Assembly (NCBI GenBank): GCA_017428155.1
Contig: JAFRRJ010000006.1
Span: 1 to 59,992 of the forward strand
DNA length: 59,992 bases
Source of the DNA: Clostridiales bacterium
Lineage (GTDB): Bacteria > Bacillota > Clostridia > Saccharofermentanales > Saccharofermentanaceae
Direction: 5' to 3'
Each line of letters begins with the position of its first letter. The stretch's first letter is position 1. This document shows positions 25,579 to 34,178 of the stretch, piece after piece. The notes beneath the pieces are model-generated. The model was not told the DNA's origin. It worked only from the letters and a program-made list of their open reading frames with translations, and made no database searches. A program made the translations under genes and the position numbers.

Positions 25579-26577
25579 TCAATATTGCGGCCTGATTCCT
25601 GCGTAAGGGATTCCATGTATCAGGCATTCTGCTGCGTCTTCAATATCTTCATGGTCAGGTGCTTCCCCTTCTCTGGCGCAGCATTCAAATTCATCCACGA
25701 TGTTCTCAATCAGCACCATGTCTATGAACAGCGGCAGCTTTTTAAGCATCTCTTCCGGCAGTTCCGTTTCTGTTTTGTATCCCTGCAACTGAAGGTCAAA
25801 ACACTGCTGCATCAGCGCGAAGCGCTTTCCCGGGTCGGGTTCCGGTCTTGTCCATCCTTCGTTGTGAATCCAGAGATTTGCAAGGTCGAACATATACCAG
25901 CAGTTCATGCAGTTGTCAAAGTCAAACACCGTGATCAACCCCGTATCCATGTCGATATGGTAGTTGCCATCGCTGAAATCAAAATGAATCATGCCATAGC
26001 AGTCTTTGTTCTTCGGGAGTGCCTGAAATGAATCCAGACGCTTTTCGATGGCTGATTTCAGGTCAATGTATTCGTTAGGAATCAGTCGGTCAATGTACGT
26101 CATGTTGTACTTATCGAAGTAGTCCTGACGGTTATGAACCGGCGTATATATCTTGGATAATCTGTGGATCTTCCCTAGCGCTTTGCCGGTATTGAAGAAG
26201 TATTCGCTGAGCGATGCCCCTTCACGATACCGGTAACCGTTATCAGCAATCAGAATTCCTTTGGCATACGCAAACAGAACGGCATATATAACCTTACCGT
26301 CTATCTCAATCTGTTCCACGAGTTCGCCGTTAACAGACGGAATTACATTTGCCACAGGCCCATCGTTTTCCGCCAGAAAGCGGACAAACTCTGTTTCCGC
26401 AAGATAATCGTTCACGGTACGGTCTCCGAGTGCGGAGATACGAAGCACATACTGTTTATCCCCGTTCCGGCTGATGATTACAATCTGATTCCGCCCGCCT
26501 TCATGGCCCGGTACCGGAGTAAAAACACAATCCTCCAGAGAATATAATTTTTTCGCGCATTCAATTATGTCGGTCAA
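25579..26577 (-). CDS. Aminoglycoside-phosphotransferase-like (APH) kinase
   Basis: A 332-residue protein-kinase-fold phosphotransferase. The catalytic loop is HFDFSDGNYHI (HxDxxxxN, Brenner motif) and the magnesium-binding segment is VFDFDNC. The N-terminal lobe has the YVLRIS strand with the ATP-binding Lys replaced by Arg. Members phosphorylate aminoglycosides, choline, homoserine or other small molecules, and this one cannot be assigned a substrate. The start is a TTG with a strong AAGGGGG site 7-9 nt upstream. The enzyme is followed by the small gene at 25212. Confidence 0.85.
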   Translation of the reverse strand: MTDIIECAKKLYSLEDCVFTPVPGHEGGRNQIVIISRNGDKQYVLRISALGDRTVNDYLAETEFVRFLAENDGPVANVIPSVNGELVEQIEIDGKVIYAVLFAYAKGILIADNGYRYREGASLSEYFFNTGKALGKIHRLSKIYTPVHNRQDYFDKYNMTYIDRLIPNEYIDLKSAIEKRLDSFQALPKNKDCYGMIHFDFSDGNYHIDMDTGLITVFDFDNCMNCWYMFDLANLWIHNEGWTRPEPDPGKRFALMQQCFDLQLQGYKTETELPEEMLKKLPLFIDMVLIENIVDEFECCAREGEAPDHEDIEDAAECLIHGIPYAGIRPQY

Positions 26578-26644
26578 GTTATGTCCCCCTTAGCCGGTTA
26601 TTCTGTAATTAAGTATACTGTGCAAAACCGGATGTTAAAAGCGT

Positions 26645-27565
26645 TCAGGAATCTCTTCCTTCAGAAAGGTTCTTCCGTCTCACAGGCAGCCAGATCTCGT
26701 TATGCAGACCGTCTCCTGTATCGTTCGGTACACCGTATCGCTCGATATTATATTCATCGACGAGGTCATACTCGTCAGCCTCGAAAAGCCATTCTCCGAA
26801 GATATACCGGCGCATCTCCTGCGATGCCTCTGCCGAATTATCCCTGCACTTGAACTTTGCCCAGACAGTCTCAGGTATCGTTATCACCGTGAGGCCTTCG
26901 GGCACCTTTCCACCCTTGTAATCAACGCCTGTGAGGAACAAGAATCTCTCATCGAAAGTTATTCCCTCATATTCTTTTGCCCACGGCCTGCCTGCCTCAT
27001 CCGTAATGATATCGCAGTCACCGACACTTATGCCGTAAAAATCTTTTGCATTCAATTCCCCGCCGTACTTGTTTATGAAGTCATAAACGAATCCCGGTAT
27101 CTCCTCAAAAGATGTTTCATTCCCGAAAATCTCCGCCGCGCCCAACACCTTGAACTCCGGCATCTTCTCTATTACGACATCCACAGTATCCGCACCCTTG
27201 ACCGAGAATTTAAGTTTCAGCGGCAGGAACACCTTTGCCGGCTTATTCTTCTTTTTGATCTCATTGGGTGTGGCATCGTGGAAACGGCTGAATGCCTTCG
27301 TAAAACTCTCGGGCGTCTCATATCCGTATTTTGATGCCAGATAAATGATCTTCACGTCTTTCTCTATCAGTTCCATCGCCGCCAGATAGAGCCTTCTGCT
27401 CCTGATATACTCGCCGATGGTATACCCCGTGATCATCTGAAAACTGTTCTGAAGATAACTCGCTGATACATGAACTTCCATAGCAACCTCCTTCGGGCCC
27501 TGAACCGTCATGATGTTCTTTTCCAAATAAGAAAGTGTCTCATTAATTACATCAACCCAGTTCAT
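26645..27565 (-). CDS. AraC-type regulator with GyrI-like effector domain
   Basis: A 306-residue transcription regulator. Residues 8-103 form the two-helix-turn-helix AraC domain (VAMEVHVSASYLQNSF; IIYLASKYGYETPESFTKAFSRFHDATPNEIKK). Residues about 120-295 form a GyrI-like small-molecule-binding domain (VVIEKMPEFKVLGAAEIFG, then FVYDFINKYGG). The domain order is the Rob/SoxS-related type in which GyrI senses a hydrophobic or drug-like effector. GAGG lies before the ATG. No obvious efflux target is adjacent. Confidence 0.93.
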   Translation of the reverse strand: MNWVDVINETLSYLEKNIMTVQGPKEVAMEVHVSASYLQNSFQMITGYTIGEYIRSRRLYLAAMELIEKDVKIIYLASKYGYETPESFTKAFSRFHDATPNEIKKKNKPAKVFLPLKLKFSVKGADTVDVVIEKMPEFKVLGAAEIFGNETSFEEIPGFVYDFINKYGGELNAKDFYGISVGDCDIITDEAGRPWAKEYEGITFDERFLFLTGVDYKGGKVPEGLTVITIPETVWAKFKCRDNSAEASQEMRRYIFGEWLFEADEYDLVDEYNIERYGVPNDTGDGLHNEIWLPVRRKNLSEGRDS

Positions 27566-27619
27566 ATTTACCTCACTGATAAGTTACTATGTCCGCCTTT
27601 ATAAATCCTGTCTCAGAAT

Positions 27620-28711
27620 TCAAGGATTTGTCTGATTTATTATCTCTTGCTTATTCAGCTTTTCAATTTCATTATTCAGAACACTCAAAGTAATTGTCTT
27701 TATTTCTTCTCCGTCATCCGTTTTACATTTTACGGATAACCCGTCTTCATCCCAGCTTTCAAAATAAATTTCCGGAAGTTCTTCGCGTTCAGGATCCAGA
27801 TATTCAGAAACACTTATAAGATGCGGATCAAAATTCAAGGGATCATCAAAGGGACCTACCCTAATATCAAATGCATCACACCAGTAACATCCGTTATATG
27901 CTATGAGGTCTGTCCTTGAATCGTAGTGAACGCTCAATATGATAAACGACTCTCCGGTGGGCAGATTATGGTTATTGTCGTATCCTCTCGGAATATAATT
28001 GAATACAGCCAATGTATCTATATCAATATAGCTTATTCCGTATAGATCAGTGTGAAAGGGATAGTACCGGTGACCATTCGAATGGCATATAAACTCATTA
28101 TATGCACGATGTCTATGATCATATGATGTATACGCATAAATGCATTGACCGTTCTTTCTCAATTCACTTTTCGAACCATTAAGGTATTTTTTCTCATAAA
28201 GAGTATAACCATCCGGCAATACTGTTTCTTCTTCTTTTTCAAAATATTTCTCGTCAAAAACACAGTTACCGCTTTCAGTCCAACGTAAATACTCCGGAGA
28301 ACCAAAAACATTAGTATAATCAAATCCTCGATAGTGTAATCCCTGTGCAAAAAAAATATCGCATTTAAAAGATAATCTATATAAGCGTTCTTTATCTTTT
28401 AACTTCATCTTTACATAATACTTTTTGAACCTTTTATCAATTGAAACATCTGCCAGGACTATTCCATTCCGAGTATCAAAATTCTTCAGCAATGCTTCCG
28501 GACTTCTGTCATGTTTCTTGGTCTTTTGGCTTTTAATCCTGTGGGTAAAAACTAAATCGTAATGCCTTAAGACATTATTCACAAAATCACCTTCAATACC
28601 AATCGAACAATATTTTTCATTGTCCATATCCCAATTAGTCACACTAATTCCGGTGATTATTGAATTAGCAAAATTATTGCTTTTAAAAAATTCTAAACTT
28701 TTAATTCCCAT
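27620..28711 (-). CDS. Hypothetical soluble protein, unknown
   Basis: A 363-residue protein rich in Asp, Tyr and Phe with many short beta-type stretches. It has no membrane segment, and I see no catalytic motif. A His/Tyr-rich middle (YDHRHRAYNEF, HSNGHRYYPFH) is notable and could bind metal. A/T-rich codon use is more marked than in the metabolic genes on either side. The start has no clear ribosome site. It sits in a run of minus-strand orphans (SUKH, ankyrin, LRR-like) that resembles immunity genes, so an immunity-type role is possible but unproven. Confidence 0.6.
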   Translation of the reverse strand: MGIKSLEFFKSNNFANSIITGISVTNWDMDNEKYCSIGIEGDFVNNVLRHYDLVFTHRIKSQKTKKHDRSPEALLKNFDTRNGIVLADVSIDKRFKKYYVKMKLKDKERLYRLSFKCDIFFAQGLHYRGFDYTNVFGSPEYLRWTESGNCVFDEKYFEKEEETVLPDGYTLYEKKYLNGSKSELRKNGQCIYAYTSYDHRHRAYNEFICHSNGHRYYPFHTDLYGISYIDIDTLAVFNYIPRGYDNNHNLPTGESFIILSVHYDSRTDLIAYNGCYWCDAFDIRVGPFDDPLNFDPHLISVSEYLDPEREELPEIYFESWDEDGLSVKCKTDDGEEIKTITLSVLNNEIEKLNKQEIINQTNP

Positions 28712-28767
28712 ATTTTTATCGTTTCAGACTTTATAAACTGATGATTTATCGTGTAAATACTGACATA

Positions 28768-29871
28768 TTAATGCTCGTAATTGACCTCTCCAAGCGGAAC
28801 CGGCTGAGGATTATCTACAACAAGATTTACTATTATCTCTGTTAGTCTGTAAAGAGTTTTTTCGTCCGTAGAAGCTGAGATCTTCTTTATTATTTTGTTT
28901 GCTTCGTCAACAGGAGCATTCCCGGAAGAATTAAAAGAACTCATATAACCGGATAAAGCTTTCAACATCTTCCTGTAGTCTTCACCCCAATTAAGACCAC
29001 CGTTATCAAGGATCTCATAGGAGGCCTTTCCGATAATACGGATCATCTCACCCTGAACCGTTTTAGCCTTACCGGAATCCGGTACCAGTTTTTTCCATAA
29101 TTCATTGTATTGCTCTTTCCAGGTTTTCCCGGTTACCTTTATTTCTGAGATCCCATCGTGTTTATCTATATGAGGAACAACTATCGGTGAGATATCAAAA
29201 CGCGTGAACAGCTCATCCAGCAAGGGAGCTATTTCATCAACCTGTTCCTTAGTCATATCGTCTTTATGATATGCGAATCTTTTCCCGACAACACTCAAAT
29301 ACTCTTCGGTATCATCAGTCGTTTCAGCTCCATGTTCTAAAAGCGTTTTTGCAATAGACAGAGCTTGTGACATGCGATCACCATCGTCATCGCAATGGGA
29401 AAGTGCCAGATCTATCAATGACATCTCTTCAAAACCTGTCACATTTATTGAAGCACCAGCATCTATAAGATTCCTTACACCATCAGCATGCAGACACATA
29501 CACGCTATAGCCAGTGGTGTTCCAAATTGAGGTGACGCTACACACTTAAGATCCGCACCATTATCCAAAAGGCATCTTAAGTTCTCAGGATTTGAATCAT
29601 GAAAAGTAATCGCGGGATAACCATAACCGCAATTTGCGTTAACATTCAAACCGTTGTCAACTAAAAATTGGATGTGTGCAGGCGTAAGGTTTTTATATGA
29701 AATAGCGTTGCAATTGGTTTTCCACAGGTGTTTTGTTCTTCCGCTTCCGACTTGCCGGGGCGCTTGGGTTGCCGAGATCTCACATGTATCAAACACCTTC
29801 TTAAAGGCTTCCATATCGCCGCTGTCTATTATTTCCTGAAAGTTTTCAACCAGCTCTTTCTTCTTAGCCAT
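28768..29871 (-). CDS. Ankyrin-repeat protein
   Basis: A 367-residue soluble protein. Residues about 65-180 contain three to four ankyrin-type repeats: LTPAHIQFLVDNGLNVNAN, LRCLLDNGADLKC, GTPLAIACMCLHADGVRNLIDAGASINV, and a diverged AKTLLEHGAETTD. The C-terminal 190 residues are helical and unassigned. A strong ribosome site (GGAGACACAT) precedes the ATG. In Clostridia, stand-alone ankyrin proteins of this kind often serve as immunity proteins in toxin loci, and the next gene upstream is SUKH-like, which supports that reading without proving it. Confidence 0.82.
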   Translation of the reverse strand: MAKKKELVENFQEIIDSGDMEAFKKVFDTCEISATQAPRQVGSGRTKHLWKTNCNAISYKNLTPAHIQFLVDNGLNVNANCGYGYPAITFHDSNPENLRCLLDNGADLKCVASPQFGTPLAIACMCLHADGVRNLIDAGASINVTGFEEMSLIDLALSHCDDDGDRMSQALSIAKTLLEHGAETTDDTEEYLSVVGKRFAYHKDDMTKEQVDEIAPLLDELFTRFDISPIVVPHIDKHDGISEIKVTGKTWKEQYNELWKKLVPDSGKAKTVQGEMIRIIGKASYEILDNGGLNWGEDYRKMLKALSGYMSSFNSSGNAPVDEANKIIKKISASTDEKTLYRLTEIIVNLVVDNPQPVPLGEVNYEH

Positions 29872-29919
29872 ATGTGTCTCCTTATCTCAGATTTGCTCCA
29901 AGGCTTTTTGAGGGGGGAT

Positions 29920-30402
29920 TTATAAAACAATGTCACCACTCAACACTTTGCTCATGAAATCTTCAAAACTGTCTGCAACTTTGTCCGCTTCCTCAAACTC
30001 CGGTTCATAACCGCTCAATATGGATCCGTTATCTTCTGTATCAATTGCATAGAATGAATACTCACCATTTACTGACATATAAAAAGGGATTTTTGTTTTC
30101 CACCACGATCTGATATCATTCGTCCAGTCTTCGTCACCTTCGGCAGCTTCCAGACTTATCAACTCAAACTCATTCCATTTGAAAGCAAGGCCACTTTCAC
30201 CGCTGTAATCATCAACACAAAGGAAAAGCCTTGTATCATCCCCGGAAGCCACGCTTTTGTATTTCCGTAAAAGCTCAAGAAAGACAGCCGGAAGAGACCC
30301 ATAAGCACTTAATACCGCATTGGAATATACGTCGCACTCTGTGTCGTTTTCTTCTATCTTCCAATCGTTTTCCTTCAAAAAGGATATGAACTTCTCAAGC
30401 AT
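29920..30402 (-). CDS. SMI1/KNR4 (SUKH) family protein
   Basis: A 160-residue protein with the SUKH pattern: a helical start, LPAVFLELLRKYKSV near residues 37-51, a central FYMSVNGEYSFYAID strand pair, and a helical end ADKVADSFEDFMSKVLSG. SUKH proteins are widespread immunity proteins against polymorphic toxins. I place the start at ATG 30402, with AGGAGA upstream, just after the acetyltransferase stop at 30423. An in-frame start at 30438 would overlap that gene. No toxin gene is visible in the window. Confidence 0.75.
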   Translation of the reverse strand: MLEKFISFLKENDWKIEENDTECDVYSNAVLSAYGSLPAVFLELLRKYKSVASGDDTRLFLCVDDYSGESGLAFKWNEFELISLEAAEGDEDWTNDIRSWWKTKIPFYMSVNGEYSFYAIDTEDNGSILSGYEPEFEEADKVADSFEDFMSKVLSGDIVL

Positions 30403-30422
30403 CTTCTCTGTCTCCTTTTCCT

Positions 30423-31214
30423 TTAACCTATCGTACACAGCTTTCCTCGTAATACATAGCCGATCTTCTCATAACATGCATTTGATGCAGCATAATCCGC
30501 ATCGGTATACAGCATCGGGATATATCCCGCGCTTTTGGCGATCATCGTAACCTGATATACAAGATGCTCGGCGTAATGTTTTCTTCTTTCCTCATTACGT
30601 GTATAGACCAGTCCGATAGATGCCATATCATTTACAGGATGCCAGCCACAGCTTGCAACTGATTTACCTGATGCGTTTTTCCAGAAATATGTATTGCCTG
30701 AATTAATGCTTTCATAAGCCTGGATGCGGTACTGTTCACGGCTCTCCTTATCTATTCCGACAGAATCTCTGAACATCTCGAAAAAATCCACCAGCTCATC
30801 AAGATCCTCTTCTAAACACTTATGTATCTCCCCGTCAGTCTCTGTTAAAGGAGCTACAGGAGATAAGCAATCGTATGCAAACAGGTTCGTCGTGATTTTA
30901 AGATCCAGCCCTTCAGCAGCGGCCCTGTTTATAAAGTATTCCGCAAGTTCATACTTCATGTTGAATCGGTGATCGCCATCAAGAAAGCCCTGTTCTCCCG
31001 CACACTTATAAGCAAATTCCATCTCATCTTCCGAAGCGGCATCCGGTGTCCAGATCCAGACCGGATACGGCTGACATGTAAAACAGATGATGAGCTTCTC
31101 ATGATCAGATAACAGCAATTCATTATCGCCGCCGATTATCCTTGATAAGACAGAAAACGTATACTTGTCTCCACTTAAGATCTTATAGTCTCTTTCATCT
31201 GCAAAAGTATCCAT
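30423..31214 (-). CDS. GNAT family N-acetyltransferase (two-domain)
   Basis: A 263-residue protein. The C-terminal half is a GNAT fold: SVASCGWHPVNDMASIGLVYTR, then YTRNEERRKHYAEHLVYQVT as the acetyl-CoA loop (degenerate RxxGxA) and ASNACYEKIGYVLRG as motif B. The N-terminal 120 residues are a separate region of the type found in GCN5-related proteins annotated as acetyltransferase with an N-terminal extension. The substrate is unknown. The SUKH gene follows 20 nt after its stop. Confidence 0.85.
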   Translation of the reverse strand: MDTFADERDYKILSGDKYTFSVLSRIIGGDNELLLSDHEKLIICFTCQPYPVWIWTPDAASEDEMEFAYKCAGEQGFLDGDHRFNMKYELAEYFINRAAAEGLDLKITTNLFAYDCLSPVAPLTETDGEIHKCLEEDLDELVDFFEMFRDSVGIDKESREQYRIQAYESINSGNTYFWKNASGKSVASCGWHPVNDMASIGLVYTRNEERRKHYAEHLVYQVTMIAKSAGYIPMLYTDADYAASNACYEKIGYVLRGKLCTIG

Positions 31215-31242
31215 ATCATCATTCCCTCATATCTTCCGCCAG

Positions 31243-31300
31243 GTATCCCTGCCCGCGCTCATTACCATAATTGAAATTATAGCATGCCGGGCAGGGATAC
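31243..31300. repeat. Perfect 13-bp inverted repeat between divergent genes
   Basis: GTATCCCTGCCCG (31243-31255) and CGGGCAGGGATAC (31288-31300) are perfectly complementary, with a 32-nt loop that itself contains TAATTGAAATTA. It lies in the gap between the divergent acetyltransferase (31214) and zinc-ribbon (31366) genes. It may be an operator or a leader hairpin. The promoter of the plus-strand gene follows at once. Confidence 0.7.
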
Positions 31301-31318
31301 TTTATAAACGGCTGGTAG

Positions 31319-31324
31319 TATAAT
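31319..31324 (+). promoter_or_regulatory. Probable -10 box of the zinc-ribbon operon
   Basis: A consensus TATAAT 42 nt before the start of the 31366 gene, directly after the 13-bp inverted repeat. The -35 is not convincing and would fall on the end of the repeat, so the repeat could control this promoter. Confidence 0.4.
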
Positions 31325-31365
31325 ATGTAAAGGAATAATGAGATTTGGAGTAAGGGAGATTAAAT

Positions 31366-32754
31366 ATGGAAGGCGTATTATCTGAAGATTTCAGAGTATA
31401 TTCCTCAAGCGACACCAAGTGTCCGTCATGCGGCGGAAAGCTTATTTTCGAGCCCGTGGAACAGATGCTCAAATGCGGCTTCTGCGGAAACACCTATACT
31501 CCCGAGAAGATCGAACTTTTAAAGCAGCTCCCTGAGATCGACACCGGCGCTGCAGACGGGAAAGAGGATGATAAATGTGAGATCGTCTGTGACAATTGCG
31601 GCGCGGTCCTTATTACCGATAAGAACACATCTGCCACATCCTGCTCGTTCTGCGGATCCCCTGCAATAATTTCCAGAAGACTTTCAAAGCAGTTTAGACC
31701 GGACTACCTGATCCCGTTCAAGATCACAAAAGAAGAGGCTCAGGAGAAATTCATTGAATTTGCCAAAGGCAAAAAGTACGTACCCCGCGATTACTTCGAT
31801 AAGAGCAATCTCAATAAGATCCAAGGCATCTATGTTCCCTTCTGGATAATGAGTTCCAGATGCAAAGTAAGCGCCAGAGGCGACGGTATAAAGCAACGGG
31901 CTGTTTATAAAGACAAATACGCACTGATGTCTGACTTCGATGTTAAGTATAACAACGTGCCTTTCGACGGATCATTGGAAATAGCGGACAGTCTGATGGA
32001 AGCGATCGAGCCGTTCGATATCTCGCAGCGAATTGCATTCAATTCTTCTTATCTTCAGGGATTCTATGCACAGAAATTCAATCTGACGGCAGAAAACCTC
32101 TGCGACCGGATCCTGTCGCGCATGCAGCAGTACGGCCGCGAGACTGCCGCGATGTCTTTCAGCGGTTATGATTCGGTCAAGTTCGGTGCATGCGGTGTAA
32201 AACCATACGATCTTGAGCACACCTACGCTCTCTATCCGGTATGGTTTTTGAACTACAAGTACGACGACCGGAACTACATGATCGCGGTAAACGGGCAGAC
32301 CGGCAAGACAGACGGTTATCTGCCTGTAGACAAAGCTAAGAGAAGAGCCCGCCTTATCGGTCACAGGATAGTCGATGTCCTTCTCGTTCTGCTAGTCATC
32401 GCTATATTCGGAGCGTTTCTTGCAGGACTGTTTTTCGCCGGCATGCATTTTATCATGTCCGGTGCGGGACTGGTCTTCCTGCTGGCTCTGGTCGTTTTGG
32501 CATCCCCTATCGGATTGATGGTCTTCATGGCATACCGTTTTAAGTTCCAGGCCGCCGAGAAAGCCGAACCGTTCCTTGAATTTCTCACAAGACCGGTTAC
32601 AAAACTCTCTGCAAGGAGACATGACTCGTACATTGATCTCTTAAATGAGACCAACATGGTCGTAGGTCCAAGACCTTCAGCCGATACATACTATGATTCA
32701 AAAGCTAAGATCGAGTTCGAGAACGCCGAAGTATTCAGCAATTCTGAGATGTGA
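31366..32754 (+). CDS. Double zinc-ribbon membrane protein (YdjG-like)
   Basis: A 462-residue protein. Two TFIIB-like zinc ribbons lie at about residues 13-38 (CPSCG...CGFCG) and 72-95 (CDNCG...CSFCG). A soluble domain with LIPFKITKEEAQEKF and IQGIYVPFWIM follows. Two long membrane helices (about 340-390) and a soluble tail complete it. The layout matches YdjG-type proteins often mislabelled as a helicase. Their role is unknown but they occur with PspA-like envelope-stress genes in Bacillus. GGAGAT precedes the ATG. It leads a three-gene run with 32768 and 33246. Confidence 0.83.
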   Translation: MEGVLSEDFRVYSSSDTKCPSCGGKLIFEPVEQMLKCGFCGNTYTPEKIELLKQLPEIDTGAADGKEDDKCEIVCDNCGAVLITDKNTSATSCSFCGSPAIISRRLSKQFRPDYLIPFKITKEEAQEKFIEFAKGKKYVPRDYFDKSNLNKIQGIYVPFWIMSSRCKVSARGDGIKQRAVYKDKYALMSDFDVKYNNVPFDGSLEIADSLMEAIEPFDISQRIAFNSSYLQGFYAQKFNLTAENLCDRILSRMQQYGRETAAMSFSGYDSVKFGACGVKPYDLEHTYALYPVWFLNYKYDDRNYMIAVNGQTGKTDGYLPVDKAKRRARLIGHRIVDVLLVLLVIAIFGAFLAGLFFAGMHFIMSGAGLVFLLALVVLASPIGLMVFMAYRFKFQAAEKAEPFLEFLTRPVTKLSARRHDSYIDLLNETNMVVGPRPSADTYYDSKAKIEFENAEVFSNSEM

Positions 32755-32767
32755 AGGAGGAAAGGAT

Positions 32768-33238
32768 ATGTCAGAATTCAACGATATCAACAGAGCACAT
32801 ATAAAGGAAATTAACGACTCCTTTATCGCTATGGCAGGCGAATCAAAGCCCGAGAGTATCAATGATGCCAATCTCAGAATGGACGTCATGATAAGCAACT
32901 ATGCGAGGATGAGAGTCATTTCCCAGGCATTATTTGAAGTAATGGTCGAACAGGGCATTGACCTGGAGCTTATCAACGAGAAGATCCAAAGAATAGTTGA
33001 TAATGAACTGGACAGCCTTCTCGATCAGAAGTCAGCTCAGCCTTGTCCCAATTGCGGCAAGATGGTCAGGGAATCCGGCAAAACGCCCTTAACGGGAAGA
33101 TGCATGCACTGCGGTTCAAAAGTGAAGTTCTATCCTTTCTTCGGAATGCCCGAGAAGGCCGTCGCCGAAGAAAAGCCTGAAGAACCGGTCAGAGGCACAA
33201 GCTTTGATGATTTCGACGAATTCGGCAATCTGAAGTGA
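32768..33238 (+). CDS. Small zinc-ribbon protein
   Basis: A 156-residue soluble protein. The N-terminal 90 residues are helical and acidic. A zinc ribbon follows ([10 protein letters not shown] and [10 protein letters not shown], about residues 98-120), then a flexible acidic tail. The start is ATG 32768, since GGAGGAAAGG lies directly upstream; an in-frame ATG 75 nt earlier would sit inside the previous gene. It is 13 nt downstream of the double zinc-ribbon gene, so the two are probably partners. Confidence 0.78.
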   Translation: MSEFNDINRAHIKEINDSFIAMAGESKPESINDANLRMDVMISNYARMRVISQALFEVMVEQGIDLELINEKIQRIVDNELDSLLDQKSAQPCPNCGKMVRESGKTPLTGRCMHCGSKVKFYPFFGMPEKAVAEEKPEEPVRGTSFDDFDEFGNLK

Positions 33239-33245
33239 GTTTCTT

Positions 33246-33827
33246 ATGAATGATTTATTGATCCGGAATGCCAAAGATTACATAAGAGATCTTTATAGCG
33301 GTAACTCAGACGGGCATGATCTTGATCACAGTCTGAGGGTATATTCAAATGCGATGTTGATCGCAGTGACCGAGCCTGACTGCAACATTGAAGCTGTCGC
33401 TCTTGCCGCCTTGCTTCACGATGCAGATGATCACAAACTCTTTGATACCGAAGGCAATGAGAATGCAGTCTCTTTTCTTAAATCTAACGGCGTTGATAAT
33501 GCGGAAACAGAATTCATAGTAAGAATAATCAACTCGGTTTCTTTCAGTAAAAACCGGGATCAAACGCCTGATTCACTCGAAGGTCAGATCGTTCAGGATG
33601 CCGACAGACTCGATGCAATGGGAGCCATCGGAATTGCCCGCACATTCGCATATGGCGGCAAACACGGCAGGTCTTTGGAAAGCAGCATTGATCATTTCCA
33701 CGAGAAACTGTTATTGCTCAAAGACGGCTTGAACACAGCGAAAGCCCGCGAGATGGCCTCCGCAAGACATGAATTTCTTGAGGAGTTCATCGGACATTTC
33801 AACGCTGAAAACACTACTGAAGTTTAG
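33246..33827 (+). CDS. HD-domain phosphohydrolase
   Basis: A 193-residue metal-dependent phosphohydrolase. The HD motif set is complete: His28 in [13 protein letters not shown] at residues 58-59 in [10 protein letters not shown], and the later Asp in [16 protein letters not shown]. Small HD proteins of this type hydrolyse phosphate esters or nucleotides; the substrate is unknown. It is 7 nt downstream of the zinc-ribbon gene and in the same operon. Its last codons overlap the stop of the convergent membrane gene by 14 nt. Confidence 0.9.
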   Translation: MNDLLIRNAKDYIRDLYSGNSDGHDLDHSLRVYSNAMLIAVTEPDCNIEAVALAALLHDADDHKLFDTEGNENAVSFLKSNGVDNAETEFIVRIINSVSFSKNRDQTPDSLEGQIVQDADRLDAMGAIGIARTFAYGGKHGRSLESSIDHFHEKLLLLKDGLNTAKAREMASARHEFLEEFIGHFNAENTTEV

Positions 33828-34101
33828 GTGTTTTTCTCCGGGCGACTATTATCGTTATCACTGTAAAGACCAGTGTGTGGAGAAATAACACAGCCCACAG
33901 TACCACCAGGACAAATCCAAATATCAGATAGACTTCCAATGTATCGATAAAAGCAGGTATTCCGTATACATACCCGGATTCTCCCCACCGGATAGTACCA
34001 TTAACCGCTGAATCAATACATTCGACAAGCAGCAATATAACAGGAATTATCGTTGCTATTATCAGAAGAATATCTATGGTTATAAATACTTTTTTCTTCA
34101 T
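33814..34101 (-). CDS. Small two- to three-helix membrane protein, unknown
   Basis: A 95-residue protein with hydrophobic stretches at residues 5-25 ([17 protein letters not shown]) and about 55-90. I place the start at ATG 34101, with GGAG upstream. A longer frame from 34143 uses GTG without a ribosome site. It overlaps the end of the convergent HD gene by 14 nt. No family is recognised. Confidence 0.5.
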   Translation of the reverse strand: MKKKVFITIDILLIIATIIPVILLLVECIDSAVNGTIRWGESGYVYGIPAFIDTLEVYLIFGFVLVVLWAVLFLHTLVFTVITIIVARRKTPKLQ

Positions 34102-34178
34102 ATAGCTCCACGCTTGAGGTGTATCAATCCTTGTCTTTCCCACGTCTTAAATCTATGAATACATCGAAAATATCTGTT

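Noticed and set aside
26702..27334. A 210-codon plus-strand frame opposite the AraC regulator
   Set aside because: It is fully covered by the clearly recognisable AraC/GyrI gene, shows no protein motif and has no ribosome site.
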